From: Candidatus Sulfopaludibacter sp. SbA3
GTDB taxonomy: Bacteria; Acidobacteriota; Terriglobia; Bryobacterales; Bryobacteraceae
Direction of reading: 5' to 3'
Assembly (NCBI GenBank): GCA_945890485.1
Contig: CAMDCN010000013.1
Span: 1 to 64,000 of the forward strand
Length of the DNA stretch: 64,000 nucleotides
Shown: positions 24,990 through 33,932 of the stretch, one piece after another
Layout of the letters: each line of letters opens with the position of its first letter
Numbering within the stretch: the stretch's first letter is position 1
The notes under the pieces: generated by a model
Database searches by the model: none
Seen by the model: only the letters and a program-made list of their open reading frames with translations
Told to the model about the DNA's origin: nothing
Translations under genes and position numbers: made by a program

Positions 24990-25837
24990 GCCGCGACGGA
25001 CTTTCGATACTGCAACTCAACACGGGCCGCGTCTTCGACGCGGCCCGTTGCTTTATAGGCGCGGCTGAGGGGCATGAGGAGCGTGGCGTCGGCGGGGGAC
25101 GCGGCGACGAGATGGGGGATGGCTTCGGCGTGGCGGCCGGCTTCGACCAGGGCGCGGCCGAGTGCGCCGCGGGCGGGGGTGAGTTCGGGGGCGAGTTCGA
25201 CGCTACGTTCGAGGAGAGGCAAACCAGCTGCGGAGCCTTCGGTGCGGGCCAGGGTGTCGCCGAACTCGTAGAGGAACTCGGCATCGTTCGCGAAGGTGGG
25301 GCGGAGGGCGGCGAAGAGCGGCCGGGCGGCGGGGTAGTCCCGGGCGAGCCAATGCGCTCGGGCGGCGGCTCGTTTGAGGCGGCCGGCGTTGGCGGTGGCT
25401 TTCGTGGCTGCTTCGATATAGGTTGCTCCGGCTTGGGGGTAACGCTTGCAGGCGTTGTAGGCGTCGGCGAGTTCGGTGAGCACCTGTTCGGAGGCTTGCC
25501 AGCGTCTGGCCTTTTCGAGGACGGCGGCGGCATCGCAGGCGCGGCCCGCCTTTAACAGGGATAGGCCGGCTACGAGATGGACCGGGCCGGGCGGCGGGTT
25601 CGTCTTGAGGAATTGGGCGAAGGCCGTGTTGGCGTCGGCGGACTTCTTAGCGGAATGGAGGGCGAGGGCGAGGTTGAGTTGGAGACGGGGCTCGTTGGGG
25701 ATCTCTTTGATGAGGCCGCGGTAGAGGCGTTCGGCGTCGGCGAAGCGGCCTTCCCGCATAGCGCGGGCGGCGGCGGCCGCGGGGTCCTCCTGCGCGGAGA
25801 GCAGAGCCGCGAGGAAGAGCAGGGGGAACAATCTCAT
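24980..25837 (-). CDS. Exported TPR protein
   Basis: The start at MRLFPLLFLAALLSAQ gives a signal peptide and a 285-residue protein; its ATG overlaps the stop of the FG-GAP gene (ATGA). The rest is tetratricopeptide repeats: AMREGRFADAERLYRGLI, NEPRLQLNLALALHSAKK, PPGPVHLVAGLSLLKAG, SEQVLTELADAYNACKR, AEFLYEFGDTLARTEG and TPARGALGRALVEAGRH. It has no catalytic residues and probably scaffolds partners in the periplasm. TonB receptor - UnbV/FG-GAP - TPR operons recur in Acidobacteria, so it most likely serves the same uptake function as the receptor upstream. Confidence 0.88.
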   Translation of the reverse strand: MRLFPLLFLAALLSAQEDPAAAAARAMREGRFADAERLYRGLIKEIPNEPRLQLNLALALHSAKKSADANTAFAQFLKTNPPPGPVHLVAGLSLLKAGRACDAAAVLEKARRWQASEQVLTELADAYNACKRYPQAGATYIEAATKATANAGRLKRAAARAHWLARDYPAARPLFAALRPTFANDAEFLYEFGDTLARTEGSAAGLPLLERSVELAPELTPARGALGRALVEAGRHAEAIPHLVAASPADATLLMPLSRAYKATGRVEDAARVELQYRKSVAAQN

Positions 25838-27366
25838 GGCTTCAATTGAATCGCACGATTCGTCTCCGTGGCAATACGCTTGGATCGACCGTCCGGCCAA
25901 GTGACTTCGACCTCGACCTGCTTGGCGGCGCCGAGGCCGAAATGCAGAGGGCCGAGATAGGAGGAGGCGTAACCAGTGGCGGAGGAGACCCAGCGGGTCT
26001 GATTGCCGATTCGCACGCGGGCGCCGAGTTCGCGGACGTCGATGCTGAGCCAGTTGCCGGCGCCTTGGCAGGGGCTGCGGAGGAGGCGGGGAGTGGATTG
26101 GAGAACCGATAGGACGACGTCGAGGCAGCCATCAGCGTTGAGGTCGGCTACAACGAGGCCGCGGAACATGGCGGGTTCGAGCTTGGCCCAGCCATCGCCG
26201 AGGGCGAAGGTTCCGTTGCCTTGATTCCGGAACCAGCCGGGAGGTTCCTTGGCTTTGGCTCCGTTGCCGCCGGTGGCGGAGAGAGCATCGCTGCGAGCGG
26301 CGAGGATGTCTTTCCAGCCGTCGTTGTCGAGATCGGCGAAGGCGATGCCCCAGCCGGCCATAGCGCGGCTTAAGGGCGCCAGGCGGCTTTTGCCGGTGGT
26401 TTCTTCGAACTCTTTGCCGAGGTTGCGGTAGAGCGGAAAGGTCTCGTCGCGGAGGGCGGTATAGACGAGATCGGGGCGGCCGTCGTTGTCGTAGTCTTCG
26501 GCGCTGACGCCCATGCCGGAGACGGGGTTGCCGTCCTGGGGGACGGCGATGCCGCGATCAAAGGCGCACTCTTCGAACTTGCCTTGGCCGAGATTGCGGA
26601 AGTAGAAGGCGAAGGTGCGGTCGTTGGTGACGTAGAGATCGGTGAGGCCATCGGCGTCGAAATCGGCGGCGGCGACGGACATGCCTTTGCCCTTGTGGGC
26701 CGCGATGCCGGAGGGGATGGAGACGTCCGTGAAAGTGCCGTCGCCGTTGTTGCGGAAGAGCGCGTTGGGTTCCGGGGCGTAGTGGCGGGGATGGCAAAAA
26801 TCGGGCTTGCCGGCGACGAGGCAGACCTGTTCGGTGGCGGGATTCCACTGGACGTAGTTGACGACGAAGAGATCGAGGTCGTTGTCGTTCTCCATGTCGA
26901 ACCAGGCGGCGGCGACGGACCAGCGGCCTTGATTGTCGAGTTTGGAGGTGGCGGTGGCGTCCGTGAATTTGCCGTTGCCCTGGTTGCGATAGAGAGCGAG
27001 GCCGCGGAGGCCGAGGGTAAGGAGATCGGGGTGGCCGTCCTTGTTGTAGTCGGCGGCGGCGGCGCCGAGATCGTAGTGTCGGCCGGTGAGGCCGGCTTCG
27101 ACGGTGACGTCGGAAAACTGGAAATTGCCGTCGTTGCGGAGAAGGGTGTTGGGGGCTTTAGGGCCGGCGGGGAGGGCGCCGCCGTTGGGGAAGAAGAGAT
27201 CGAGACGGCCGTCGTTGTTGTAGTCGAAGACGGCGATGCCACCGGGGGTAGTGGCGGGAAGGGGCTTCTTAACGGACTCGCCGGTAACGAGGACGGGACC
27301 CAGGGGGGCCACCGTCCAGTTACCGGCGAGGGTGAGGAAAAACAGGTTAAGAGAGAACCACTTCAT
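25834..27366 (-). CDS. CRTAC1-like FG-GAP/VCBS propeller with ASPIC/UnbV C-terminus
   Basis: A 510-residue secreted protein (leader MKWFSLNLFFLTLAG). Seven FG-GAP calcium-binding loops are seen: FDYNNDGRLDLFF, ADYNKDGHPDLL, FDMENDNDLDLFV, ADFDADGLTDLYV, EDYDNDGRPDLVY, ADLDNDGWKDILA and ADLNADGCLDVVL, giving a seven-bladed integrin-like propeller. The C-terminus (NWLSIDVRELGARVRIGNQ to VTWPDGRSKRI) is the ASPIC/UnbV domain. Such proteins bind ligands or carbohydrates at the cell surface. It lies 12 bases downstream of an Oar receptor and overlaps the TPR gene, so the three probably act together. Confidence 0.92.
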   Translation of the reverse strand: MKWFSLNLFFLTLAGNWTVAPLGPVLVTGESVKKPLPATTPGGIAVFDYNNDGRLDLFFPNGGALPAGPKAPNTLLRNDGNFQFSDVTVEAGLTGRHYDLGAAAADYNKDGHPDLLTLGLRGLALYRNQGNGKFTDATATSKLDNQGRWSVAAAWFDMENDNDLDLFVVNYVQWNPATEQVCLVAGKPDFCHPRHYAPEPNALFRNNGDGTFTDVSIPSGIAAHKGKGMSVAAADFDADGLTDLYVTNDRTFAFYFRNLGQGKFEECAFDRGIAVPQDGNPVSGMGVSAEDYDNDGRPDLVYTALRDETFPLYRNLGKEFEETTGKSRLAPLSRAMAGWGIAFADLDNDGWKDILAARSDALSATGGNGAKAKEPPGWFRNQGNGTFALGDGWAKLEPAMFRGLVVADLNADGCLDVVLSVLQSTPRLLRSPCQGAGNWLSIDVRELGARVRIGNQTRWVSSATGYASSYLGPLHFGLGAAKQVEVEVTWPDGRSKRIATETNRAIQLKP

Positions 27367-27378
27367 CCGGTTCGGCCG

Positions 27379-30300
27379 CTAAAAAGTATAGCGGAGGGCG
27401 AACTGGATCTGGCGGTTGGCCGCGGTGCTCGTGATGACGCCGAAGCCGGGAGTGTTCAACACGTAGCCACCGGAGCCGGGGGCGCCGAACATGGTGTGGT
27501 TCGGGAAGTTGAAGAACTCGCCGCGGAGTTCGAGCGCATGACCTTCGATGATGCGGAACTTCTTGGCAATCGAGAAGTCGAACACGCGACGGCCGTCGTC
27601 CTGCACGATGTATGCTCCGGCGTTGCCGAAGGTGAACGAATCGGGCATGACGAAGGCGGAGGTGTCGAACCAGCGATCCGGACTGCGTTGATCGCCGGAG
27701 AGGTTCGGGTTGCGCAGGACGTTCGGACGCTCCTGCGTGCGGCCGACGTTGGCGCGGTCTTGGCCGGTGCGAACGTTGGACGGAGTGCCGGTCTGCCATT
27801 GGACGATACCTTCGACGGCCCAGCCGCCGAGGACGCCATCGACGAAGCGGTTCCAATCTCCACCGAAGCTGCGGCCACGTCCGAAGGGCAGGTCGTAGAC
27901 ATATCCCATTTTGAAGGCGTGGGTGATGTCATAGGAGCAGCGGGACCAATCGGCGCGCAGATTGAAGATGTCCTGGTACTTGCCTTCGGCGAGAGAGGAC
28001 TGGTTGTCCATGCACTTGCCCCAGGTATAGTTAGCGAGGACGGTCAAGCCTTTGCTGAAGCGCTTGTTGGCTTTGATCTGCAGGGCGTTGTATTCGGAGT
28101 TGAACATGTTCTCGCCGCCGTCCATGTTGCCGGCGAAGCCCGCGGCGGCCAGACGGCGCCGGGGATCGATGGGGCCAGGACCGGGGGTGAAGGCGTTGTT
28201 TAAGCCGTAGTAGCCGATCTGCTTCTTGTTGGAAGAGCCGACATAGCCGACGTCGAGGGTCATATCCTGCTGGATCTGGCGCTGGACGAAGAGGTTCCAC
28301 TGCATGGAGTACGGCGTGCGGTTGTTCGGGTTCTGGGGCCAGCCGCCGATGGCTTGCGTGGAGCCGAAGCCGGGGCCGGGTTGGTTGATGCTGTAGTCCG
28401 GCACGGCGCCGCGGTTGAAGCTGATCTCCTGCTGCGGGAGGTAGGGCCAGAACTTGCGGAGGTCGTTGATCTCCTGCATGAACGTGGTGTTGTAGAAGAC
28501 GCCGGCGCCGAGGCGGATTACCGTTTTGCTGTTGGCTTGATAAGCAATGCCGAGGCGTGGGGCGAAGTTGTTCATGTCGTTCCGCATGAGGGAACGGCCG
28601 TAGCCAAGGGTTTTGGCGGGGGCGTTGTCGCGGAGGGGGTTGGTGCCGGCCCACAGAAGCTCTGCACCGTAGACGCCCTGGTCGTTGCGGGTGATAACGA
28701 GGTTGCCAAGGGCATTGTTGACGTCCCAGGGGCGGATGCCGGACTCCCAGCGGAGGCCGAGGTTGATGGTGAGGCGGTCGGTTACGCGCCAGTCATCCTG
28801 GAAGAAGGCTTCGGCGTAGGGCTGGCGGGCGAAGAGGCGAGGGATGCTGAAGCCGCGCCGGACATAGCTGGGGTAGCCGAGCAGCATGGTCGCGAGGGAG
28901 TTGCCTTGCGATGGGTTCAGGTCGTCCGCGGTGAGCGAGGTCCAGAAATCAGCGTTGCCGTTGGTGGGGTTCGAGTAGGCGGCATCCATGGCGCGCCACG
29001 TGAAGCCGCCGCCGAATTTGAACGAGTGCCGACCCATCACCATGGAGAGCTTGGCGTTGGTCTGGTGGTTCTTGTCCATGATGGTTTCGCCGCCGCCGCC
29101 GCCGGCTCCGAGGAAGCCTTGGGCGCCGAAGGTGGGAAGGGTGCCGCAGAGGGCTTCCTTGTCGAAGATCTGTACTCCGGCGGCGTCAAGAATACCGGAA
29201 CGCGTGATGCCGTTGCGGAAGACCGGACAGCCTGGGTTGTTCGGGCTGTTGTAGCCGTACTTGACCTCGAGCACCGTGGAGGGGCTGATGATGTTGTTCC
29301 AGCCGAGGCCCCAGTTGCGGACGTCGTAGCGGTTTTCGCTCACGAACAAAGCGGAGGCCGAGGGGACGTTCTGGCCGACGCGCTGTTCGAGCATGCGGCC
29401 CCAGATGATGTTCTTGTCGTTAATGGTGTGGTCGACACGGAGAACGATCATGTCGCGATCGATGCCTTGGCCTTCGGTCTGGAGGAAGTTGTTGACGAGA
29501 CCGGGGCGATTGGGCAGGGGATGGAGCGTATCAATGGTGCGCTTCATACCCTGGTTGATCCGTGCGGCAGGAATGATGTTGCCGGGGAAGACCTGGCGGA
29601 CGATGCGGCCCTGGGCGTCGAGTTGGCCGGTGAGGGGATCATAGATCCGCTGGGTGATGCCGCTGAAATTACCGGTGCGCATTTCGGCGGTGGGAACGGT
29701 GCTCTGGGTCGTCTGGCCACGGCGGAGACGGAAGCCTTCCCAGCCTAGGAACCAGAAGGTCTTCTCGCGGCCGTTGTAGATTTTGGGCAGGAAGACTGGA
29801 CCGCCGATGGCGAGGCCGTATTGATTTTGGCGGAAGGGCACTTTGCCGCGGCCCTGCTTATTGGCGAAGAACTCGTTGGCATCGAACTTGTCGTTGCGGA
29901 CGAATGAGTAGAGCGAACCGTGGAGATCGCGAGTGCCGGACTTGATGGAAACGTTGACGTTGGCTCCGGCGGAGCGGCCGTACTCGGCGGAGTTGCCGGT
30001 GGCGACGCGGAACTCCTGAATGGCGTCCATGGGCGGGGAGCCGCCGGGGGAGTTCATGAACATCATGTTGTTGTCGACGCCGTCGAGCGTGTAGTTGTTG
30101 TCCTGCGTGCGCTGGCCGTTCACGGAGACCATCTGCGAGCCGGAGAGTCCGCCGCGGCCTTGGCTGCGTTGGATGTCGCTGGTACCCGGCATCAGTACGA
30201 GCAACCGCGTGTAGTTGCGGCCGTTGACGGGGATGCGGGCGAGTTGGGACTGGGAGATGACTCCGCCGACGGAGGCTTCCTGCGTCTGGAGCATGGGGGC

Positions 30301-30669
30301 GGCGCCGGTGACTTCGACGCTTTCAGTGACGTTACCGATTTCGAGGGCTACGTCGATCTTGACGACGGCGCCGGTTTGGAGAACGACGTCCTTTTGAACT
30401 TGCGTCTTGAAGCCGCTCAGCTTTGTGGTGATGGTGTAAGTGCCAGGGACCAGCGGGCCGAGGCGATATGCGCCGGTTTCGTTCGTGGTGGCTTCGCGAG
30501 ATACACCAGTCGCCGTGTTGACGGCGGCGACCGTCGCGCCAGCGGCGGAAGCGCTGGAGGCGTCAGAGATGATGCCGACAAGTACGGCGTCAGATGTCTG
30601 CGCGTAGGATATGAGGGGGATGGTGATGCCGAGCAGCAGGGCGGCAAGAGATTTTCGGTTTAGTTGCAT
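27379..30669 (-). CDS. Oar-type TonB-dependent outer-membrane receptor
   Basis: A 1096-residue protein with a signal peptide (MQLNRKSLAALLLGITIPLISYAQ), carboxypeptidase-regulatory-like domain (VGIISDASSASAAGATV to LSGFKTQVQKDV), plug (QLARIPVNGRNYTRLL, VSVNGQRTQDNNYTLDGVDN) and a barrel ending IQFALRYTF. It is the promoter-proximal gene of a three-gene operon with the FG-GAP/UnbV and TPR genes. It diverges from the SMP-30/CE15-like pair across 102 bases, which suggests a shared regulatory region and possibly a shared substrate such as glucuronic acid-containing oligosaccharides. The ligand is inference. Confidence 0.93.
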   Translation of the reverse strand: MQLNRKSLAALLLGITIPLISYAQTSDAVLVGIISDASSASAAGATVAAVNTATGVSREATTNETGAYRLGPLVPGTYTITTKLSGFKTQVQKDVVLQTGAVVKIDVALEIGNVTESVEVTGAAPMLQTQEASVGGVISQSQLARIPVNGRNYTRLLVLMPGTSDIQRSQGRGGLSGSQMVSVNGQRTQDNNYTLDGVDNNMMFMNSPGGSPPMDAIQEFRVATGNSAEYGRSAGANVNVSIKSGTRDLHGSLYSFVRNDKFDANEFFANKQGRGKVPFRQNQYGLAIGGPVFLPKIYNGREKTFWFLGWEGFRLRRGQTTQSTVPTAEMRTGNFSGITQRIYDPLTGQLDAQGRIVRQVFPGNIIPAARINQGMKRTIDTLHPLPNRPGLVNNFLQTEGQGIDRDMIVLRVDHTINDKNIIWGRMLEQRVGQNVPSASALFVSENRYDVRNWGLGWNNIISPSTVLEVKYGYNSPNNPGCPVFRNGITRSGILDAAGVQIFDKEALCGTLPTFGAQGFLGAGGGGGETIMDKNHQTNAKLSMVMGRHSFKFGGGFTWRAMDAAYSNPTNGNADFWTSLTADDLNPSQGNSLATMLLGYPSYVRRGFSIPRLFARQPYAEAFFQDDWRVTDRLTINLGLRWESGIRPWDVNNALGNLVITRNDQGVYGAELLWAGTNPLRDNAPAKTLGYGRSLMRNDMNNFAPRLGIAYQANSKTVIRLGAGVFYNTTFMQEINDLRKFWPYLPQQEISFNRGAVPDYSINQPGPGFGSTQAIGGWPQNPNNRTPYSMQWNLFVQRQIQQDMTLDVGYVGSSNKKQIGYYGLNNAFTPGPGPIDPRRRLAAAGFAGNMDGGENMFNSEYNALQIKANKRFSKGLTVLANYTWGKCMDNQSSLAEGKYQDIFNLRADWSRCSYDITHAFKMGYVYDLPFGRGRSFGGDWNRFVDGVLGGWAVEGIVQWQTGTPSNVRTGQDRANVGRTQERPNVLRNPNLSGDQRSPDRWFDTSAFVMPDSFTFGNAGAYIVQDDGRRVFDFSIAKKFRIIEGHALELRGEFFNFPNHTMFGAPGSGGYVLNTPGFGVITSTAANRQIQFALRYTF

Positions 30670-30771
30670 ACGTAGCGGTACTCCCAGTGAGAATCCAAAG
30701 GCCTAAGAAACTTATCGAAAAATTGCAATCACGTCAAGTTGGGATGGCGCGATATCATCTGGGTTTCATCC

Positions 30772-31716
30772 ATGAATGCCCAATATTTGGCCAAAGAATT
30801 GTTTGCTCCGGCGGAGGAGCGGCTGCGGTACTTGCCGGAGGGGCCGCGGGCTCTGCGCGGGACGAACGAACTGGGTTGGGTGGCGATTCAGCACACTGCG
30901 GAGTCGACGGCAGGAAGCTTAAACCGGCTTGATCTGAGGAGTGGCAAGAACCGGAGTTTGACTCTGCCGGGACGGCCGGGATTTTTCGCCGAGACGGAGA
31001 CGCCGGGCAGATGGCTCGTGGGGATGGAGCGGCGGCTGGTGATCGTCGACTGGGGGACCGGGGCCGTGGAGGAGTTGGGGGTGACCGTATCGGAGGATGA
31101 GCGGGTGATCATCAACGACGGAATGGCGGTGGAATGCGGGGTGCTGTTTGGAACAAAGCATCTTGGATTTTCGGAGCCTATTGCGGCGTTGTATTTTTAT
31201 GATTCTGCGGCGGGGTTGCTGCATACAGTGTTGGAAGGGCAGACTTGTTCCAATGGGAAGGATCTGCGGGGGGAGCGCCTGATCGATATCGACTCGACGC
31301 CGAAAGCGATCAGCCGGTACCACTGGGACGTGGCGGCGCGGCGGGCCACGGGGCGGGAGTTGATTGTGGATCCGGCGAGCCTGCCGGCGTATCCCGATGG
31401 GCTGCGGCCGTCGCCGGATGGGGAGAGCGTGATTGTGGCGTTCTTCAATCCGGGGCCGGTGAGCGACGGATTGGCGCGGATGTACCGGGTGGCGGATGGA
31501 GCCGTGGAGTGCGAGTGGGTGATCCCGGGTTCGCCGCGCGTAACCTGTCCGGAGTTTGTGGAGTTGGACGGGGAGGTGAAGATCGTGTTTACTACGGCGG
31601 TGGAGGGGATGCCGGCGGAGATCCGGGCGATGGCGCCGGGGGCGGGTTCGCTGTACATCGCTGATACGCCGTTTGACCGGGTGCCGGCGCGGCCGCCGCT
31701 CGTGAAGATAAAGTAA
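30772..31716 (+). CDS. SMP-30/gluconolactonase family protein
   Basis: A 314-residue cytosolic protein; the start is set at MNAQYLAKELFAP, since an earlier in-frame codon has no better ribosome site. Family marks are NDGMAVECGVLFGTKH (metal-binding Asn-Asp), DIDSTPKAISRYHWD and YPDGLRPSPDGESVIVAFF, which give the metal ligands of the six-bladed SMP-30 propeller. It probably hydrolyses a sugar lactone, as in hexonate or hexuronate catabolism. It is followed after five bases by the two-domain hydrolase, so the pair is an operon. Confidence 0.82.
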   Translation: MNAQYLAKELFAPAEERLRYLPEGPRALRGTNELGWVAIQHTAESTAGSLNRLDLRSGKNRSLTLPGRPGFFAETETPGRWLVGMERRLVIVDWGTGAVEELGVTVSEDERVIINDGMAVECGVLFGTKHLGFSEPIAALYFYDSAAGLLHTVLEGQTCSNGKDLRGERLIDIDSTPKAISRYHWDVAARRATGRELIVDPASLPAYPDGLRPSPDGESVIVAFFNPGPVSDGLARMYRVADGAVECEWVIPGSPRVTCPEFVELDGEVKIVFTTAVEGMPAEIRAMAPGAGSLYIADTPFDRVPARPPLVKIK

Positions 31717-31721
31717 GGCTC

Positions 31722-33932
31722 ATGCGCATTGCGGGATGGTTGTTGCTGGTGGGCTTGGCCCACGGTCAGGATGGATCGCTTGAGGAGTTGCAACGTTTGT
31801 TGCGGCCGAGCGCGCCGCCACCGGATGGACGGTACAACGCGACGGACAAGACTTGGGAAGACTGGCTGAAGCGGACGGGTGAGCGGCCGCCGGACTTCGC
31901 GAAGATGCGTTCAATTCCGGGTTTGCCCGATGCGCTCGAAGGGGTGAAAACGCGGGGGGAGTGGGCGAAGCGGCGGGTGGAGTTAAAGGGGCTTGTCGAG
32001 CGCTGGATATTCGGCAAGATGCCGCCGGCGCCGGGGAATCTTCGCGCCGTGGTGACGGGGGAACGGAAAGAGGGGCGGGCGACGGTCCGGGAGGTAAGGC
32101 TGGAATTCGGGCCGGGACACAAGGCATCGCTGCGGCTGGAGTTGGTGATTCCGGAGGGGAAGGGGCCGTTTCCAGTGTTTTTGACAAACCATGGCGTAAA
32201 CCGGCCGTGGATCTATACGGCGGTGCGGCGGGGATACATTGCTTGCGTGTATCATGCGACGGATCCGCGCTACCAAAACGGAGATGATTCGGATGCCTGG
32301 GTGGAGTTGTACCCGGAGTACGACTGGAGCGTGTTGGCGCGGTGGGCTTGGGCCGCGTCGCGGGCGGTGGATTATCTAGTGACTCGGCCGGAAGTGGACG
32401 CGGCAAAGATCGGGACGACGGGGCATTCGCGGAATGGGAAGTCGGCGCTGCTGGCGGCGGCGATGGACGAGCGGATTGGGGCCGTGGTGCCGTCGAGCGG
32501 AAACAGTGGCGAGGTGGACCCGTGGCGGTACACGACGGAGCCGTTTGCGAATGAGAGCATCGAGTTGTTGACCGGGGCGCAGTCGCATTGGTTCCATCCG
32601 CGGCTTCGGTTTTTCGCTGGGAGAGAAGATAAGCTGCCGGTGGATCAGAATACGCTGTTGGCGCTGGTGGCTCCGCGAGGCGCAATGCTCTATAGCGGTT
32701 ATGCGGAGTCGGCGGGAAACCCGTTTGGGTTTGAGCAGGCATACCGGGATGCGCGGCGCGTGTACCGGTGGTTAGGGAAGGAGCAGAAGGTGTGGCTGCA
32801 TCTGCGGGCGGGGGAGCATCCGACGTCGGCAGGGGACGTTGAGAATTTCGTCGATTTCTTTGATTCGGTGTTTGGCCGGGCGGTGATGCCGAAGTTGGAG
32901 ACCTGGGCGCATGGGTATGAGTACAAGGGTCCGCAGCCACGGCCGGCGGGGAAGTTGGGGGACCGGGCGCAGATTGAATGGGTGTTGGGCGAGGAGCCGG
33001 CGGGGGTGAAGAACTTGCAACTGCGTCGGGCGCCGCTCGAGGTGAGTACGGTCGAGAGTTGGATTGCCGGGGTGTTGGGGCGACCGTCGACGGACGTGAC
33101 GGTGCGGCAGCGGATTGCGAAAGAGGGGATGCGGTGGACGGAGGTACCGTTTGGCGATGGGTTGAAGGGCGATCTGTTTTTACCGCAGGCAAAGGGGAAG
33201 TATCCCGTGGTGGTTTGGCTGCACGGGTATACGTACCAGGCGGGTTGGTCGATTATGAGTCCGTGGGCCAGCGGGGGGAGCGTTTGGCGGAACGATCAGC
33301 GGCCTTCGATTCCGGATTTGGTGAAGCAGGGGTTTGCGGTGTTCGCGTTTGACCAGATCGGTTTTGGGGCGCGGGTGTTGGACGCGAAGGATTTCTACCG
33401 GCGGTATCCGCGATGGAGTTTGATGGGGAAGATGGTAGCGGATACGCGAGCGGCAGTGGAGGCTTTGGGGCAGACGGACGAGATGGGGGACGTGTATCTG
33501 ATGGGGTATTCGTTGGGCGGGAAGGTGGCGCTGCTGACGGCGGCGCTCGACGAGCGTGTGAAAGGGTTGGCCGTGGTGAGTGGGTTCGACGTGTTGCGGG
33601 CGGCGACGCCGGACCGGGGCGTCGAGGGGATTCGGCACTACTCGCATTTGCACGGGTTGATGCCGCGGTTGGGCCCATATGTCGACGCTCCGAAGAGTTC
33701 ACCGTTTGATTTCGATGCGGCGGTGCGGCTGACGGCGGGACGACCGGTGCTGCTGATTGCCCCGACATTGGATCGCTATGTGCGGGCGGGGGATGTGGCG
33801 GAGGCCGTGAAAGGCTTGGCGCGGCCGGAGCTGACGGTGGAGACGCCGCTAGACTTCAACCGCTTCCGGCGGGAGACGCAGGACCGCGTGTTTCGGTGGT
33901 TTGCGGAGGTCAGAGGCCGAAGCGGTCGATGA
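31722..33932 (+). CDS. Two-domain secreted hydrolase: glucuronoyl-esterase-like plus second alpha/beta-hydrolase
   Basis: A 736-residue protein with signal peptide MRIAGWLLLVGLAHG. Domain 1 (about 60-390) has GTTGHSRNGKSALLAAAMDE (231-250, nucleophile Ser236), the G-H/C-S-R-x-G signature of CE15 glucuronoyl esterases, plus RIGAVVPSSGNSG and a probable catalytic His in RAGEHPTSAGDVENF. Domain 2 (about 455-736) is another alpha/beta hydrolase with VVVWLHGYTYQAG, VYLMGYSLGGKVALL and a possible acid in LLIAPTLDRYV. CE15 enzymes cleave ester links between lignin and glucuronoxylan; the second domain may take off acetyl or feruloyl groups. Two catalytic hydrolase domains in one chain is unusual. 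Confidence 0.85.
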   Translation: MRIAGWLLLVGLAHGQDGSLEELQRLLRPSAPPPDGRYNATDKTWEDWLKRTGERPPDFAKMRSIPGLPDALEGVKTRGEWAKRRVELKGLVERWIFGKMPPAPGNLRAVVTGERKEGRATVREVRLEFGPGHKASLRLELVIPEGKGPFPVFLTNHGVNRPWIYTAVRRGYIACVYHATDPRYQNGDDSDAWVELYPEYDWSVLARWAWAASRAVDYLVTRPEVDAAKIGTTGHSRNGKSALLAAAMDERIGAVVPSSGNSGEVDPWRYTTEPFANESIELLTGAQSHWFHPRLRFFAGREDKLPVDQNTLLALVAPRGAMLYSGYAESAGNPFGFEQAYRDARRVYRWLGKEQKVWLHLRAGEHPTSAGDVENFVDFFDSVFGRAVMPKLETWAHGYEYKGPQPRPAGKLGDRAQIEWVLGEEPAGVKNLQLRRAPLEVSTVESWIAGVLGRPSTDVTVRQRIAKEGMRWTEVPFGDGLKGDLFLPQAKGKYPVVVWLHGYTYQAGWSIMSPWASGGSVWRNDQRPSIPDLVKQGFAVFAFDQIGFGARVLDAKDFYRRYPRWSLMGKMVADTRAAVEALGQTDEMGDVYLMGYSLGGKVALLTAALDERVKGLAVVSGFDVLRAATPDRGVEGIRHYSHLHGLMPRLGPYVDAPKSSPFDFDAAVRLTAGRPVLLIAPTLDRYVRAGDVAEAVKGLARPELTVETPLDFNRFRRETQDRVFRWFAEVRGRSGR

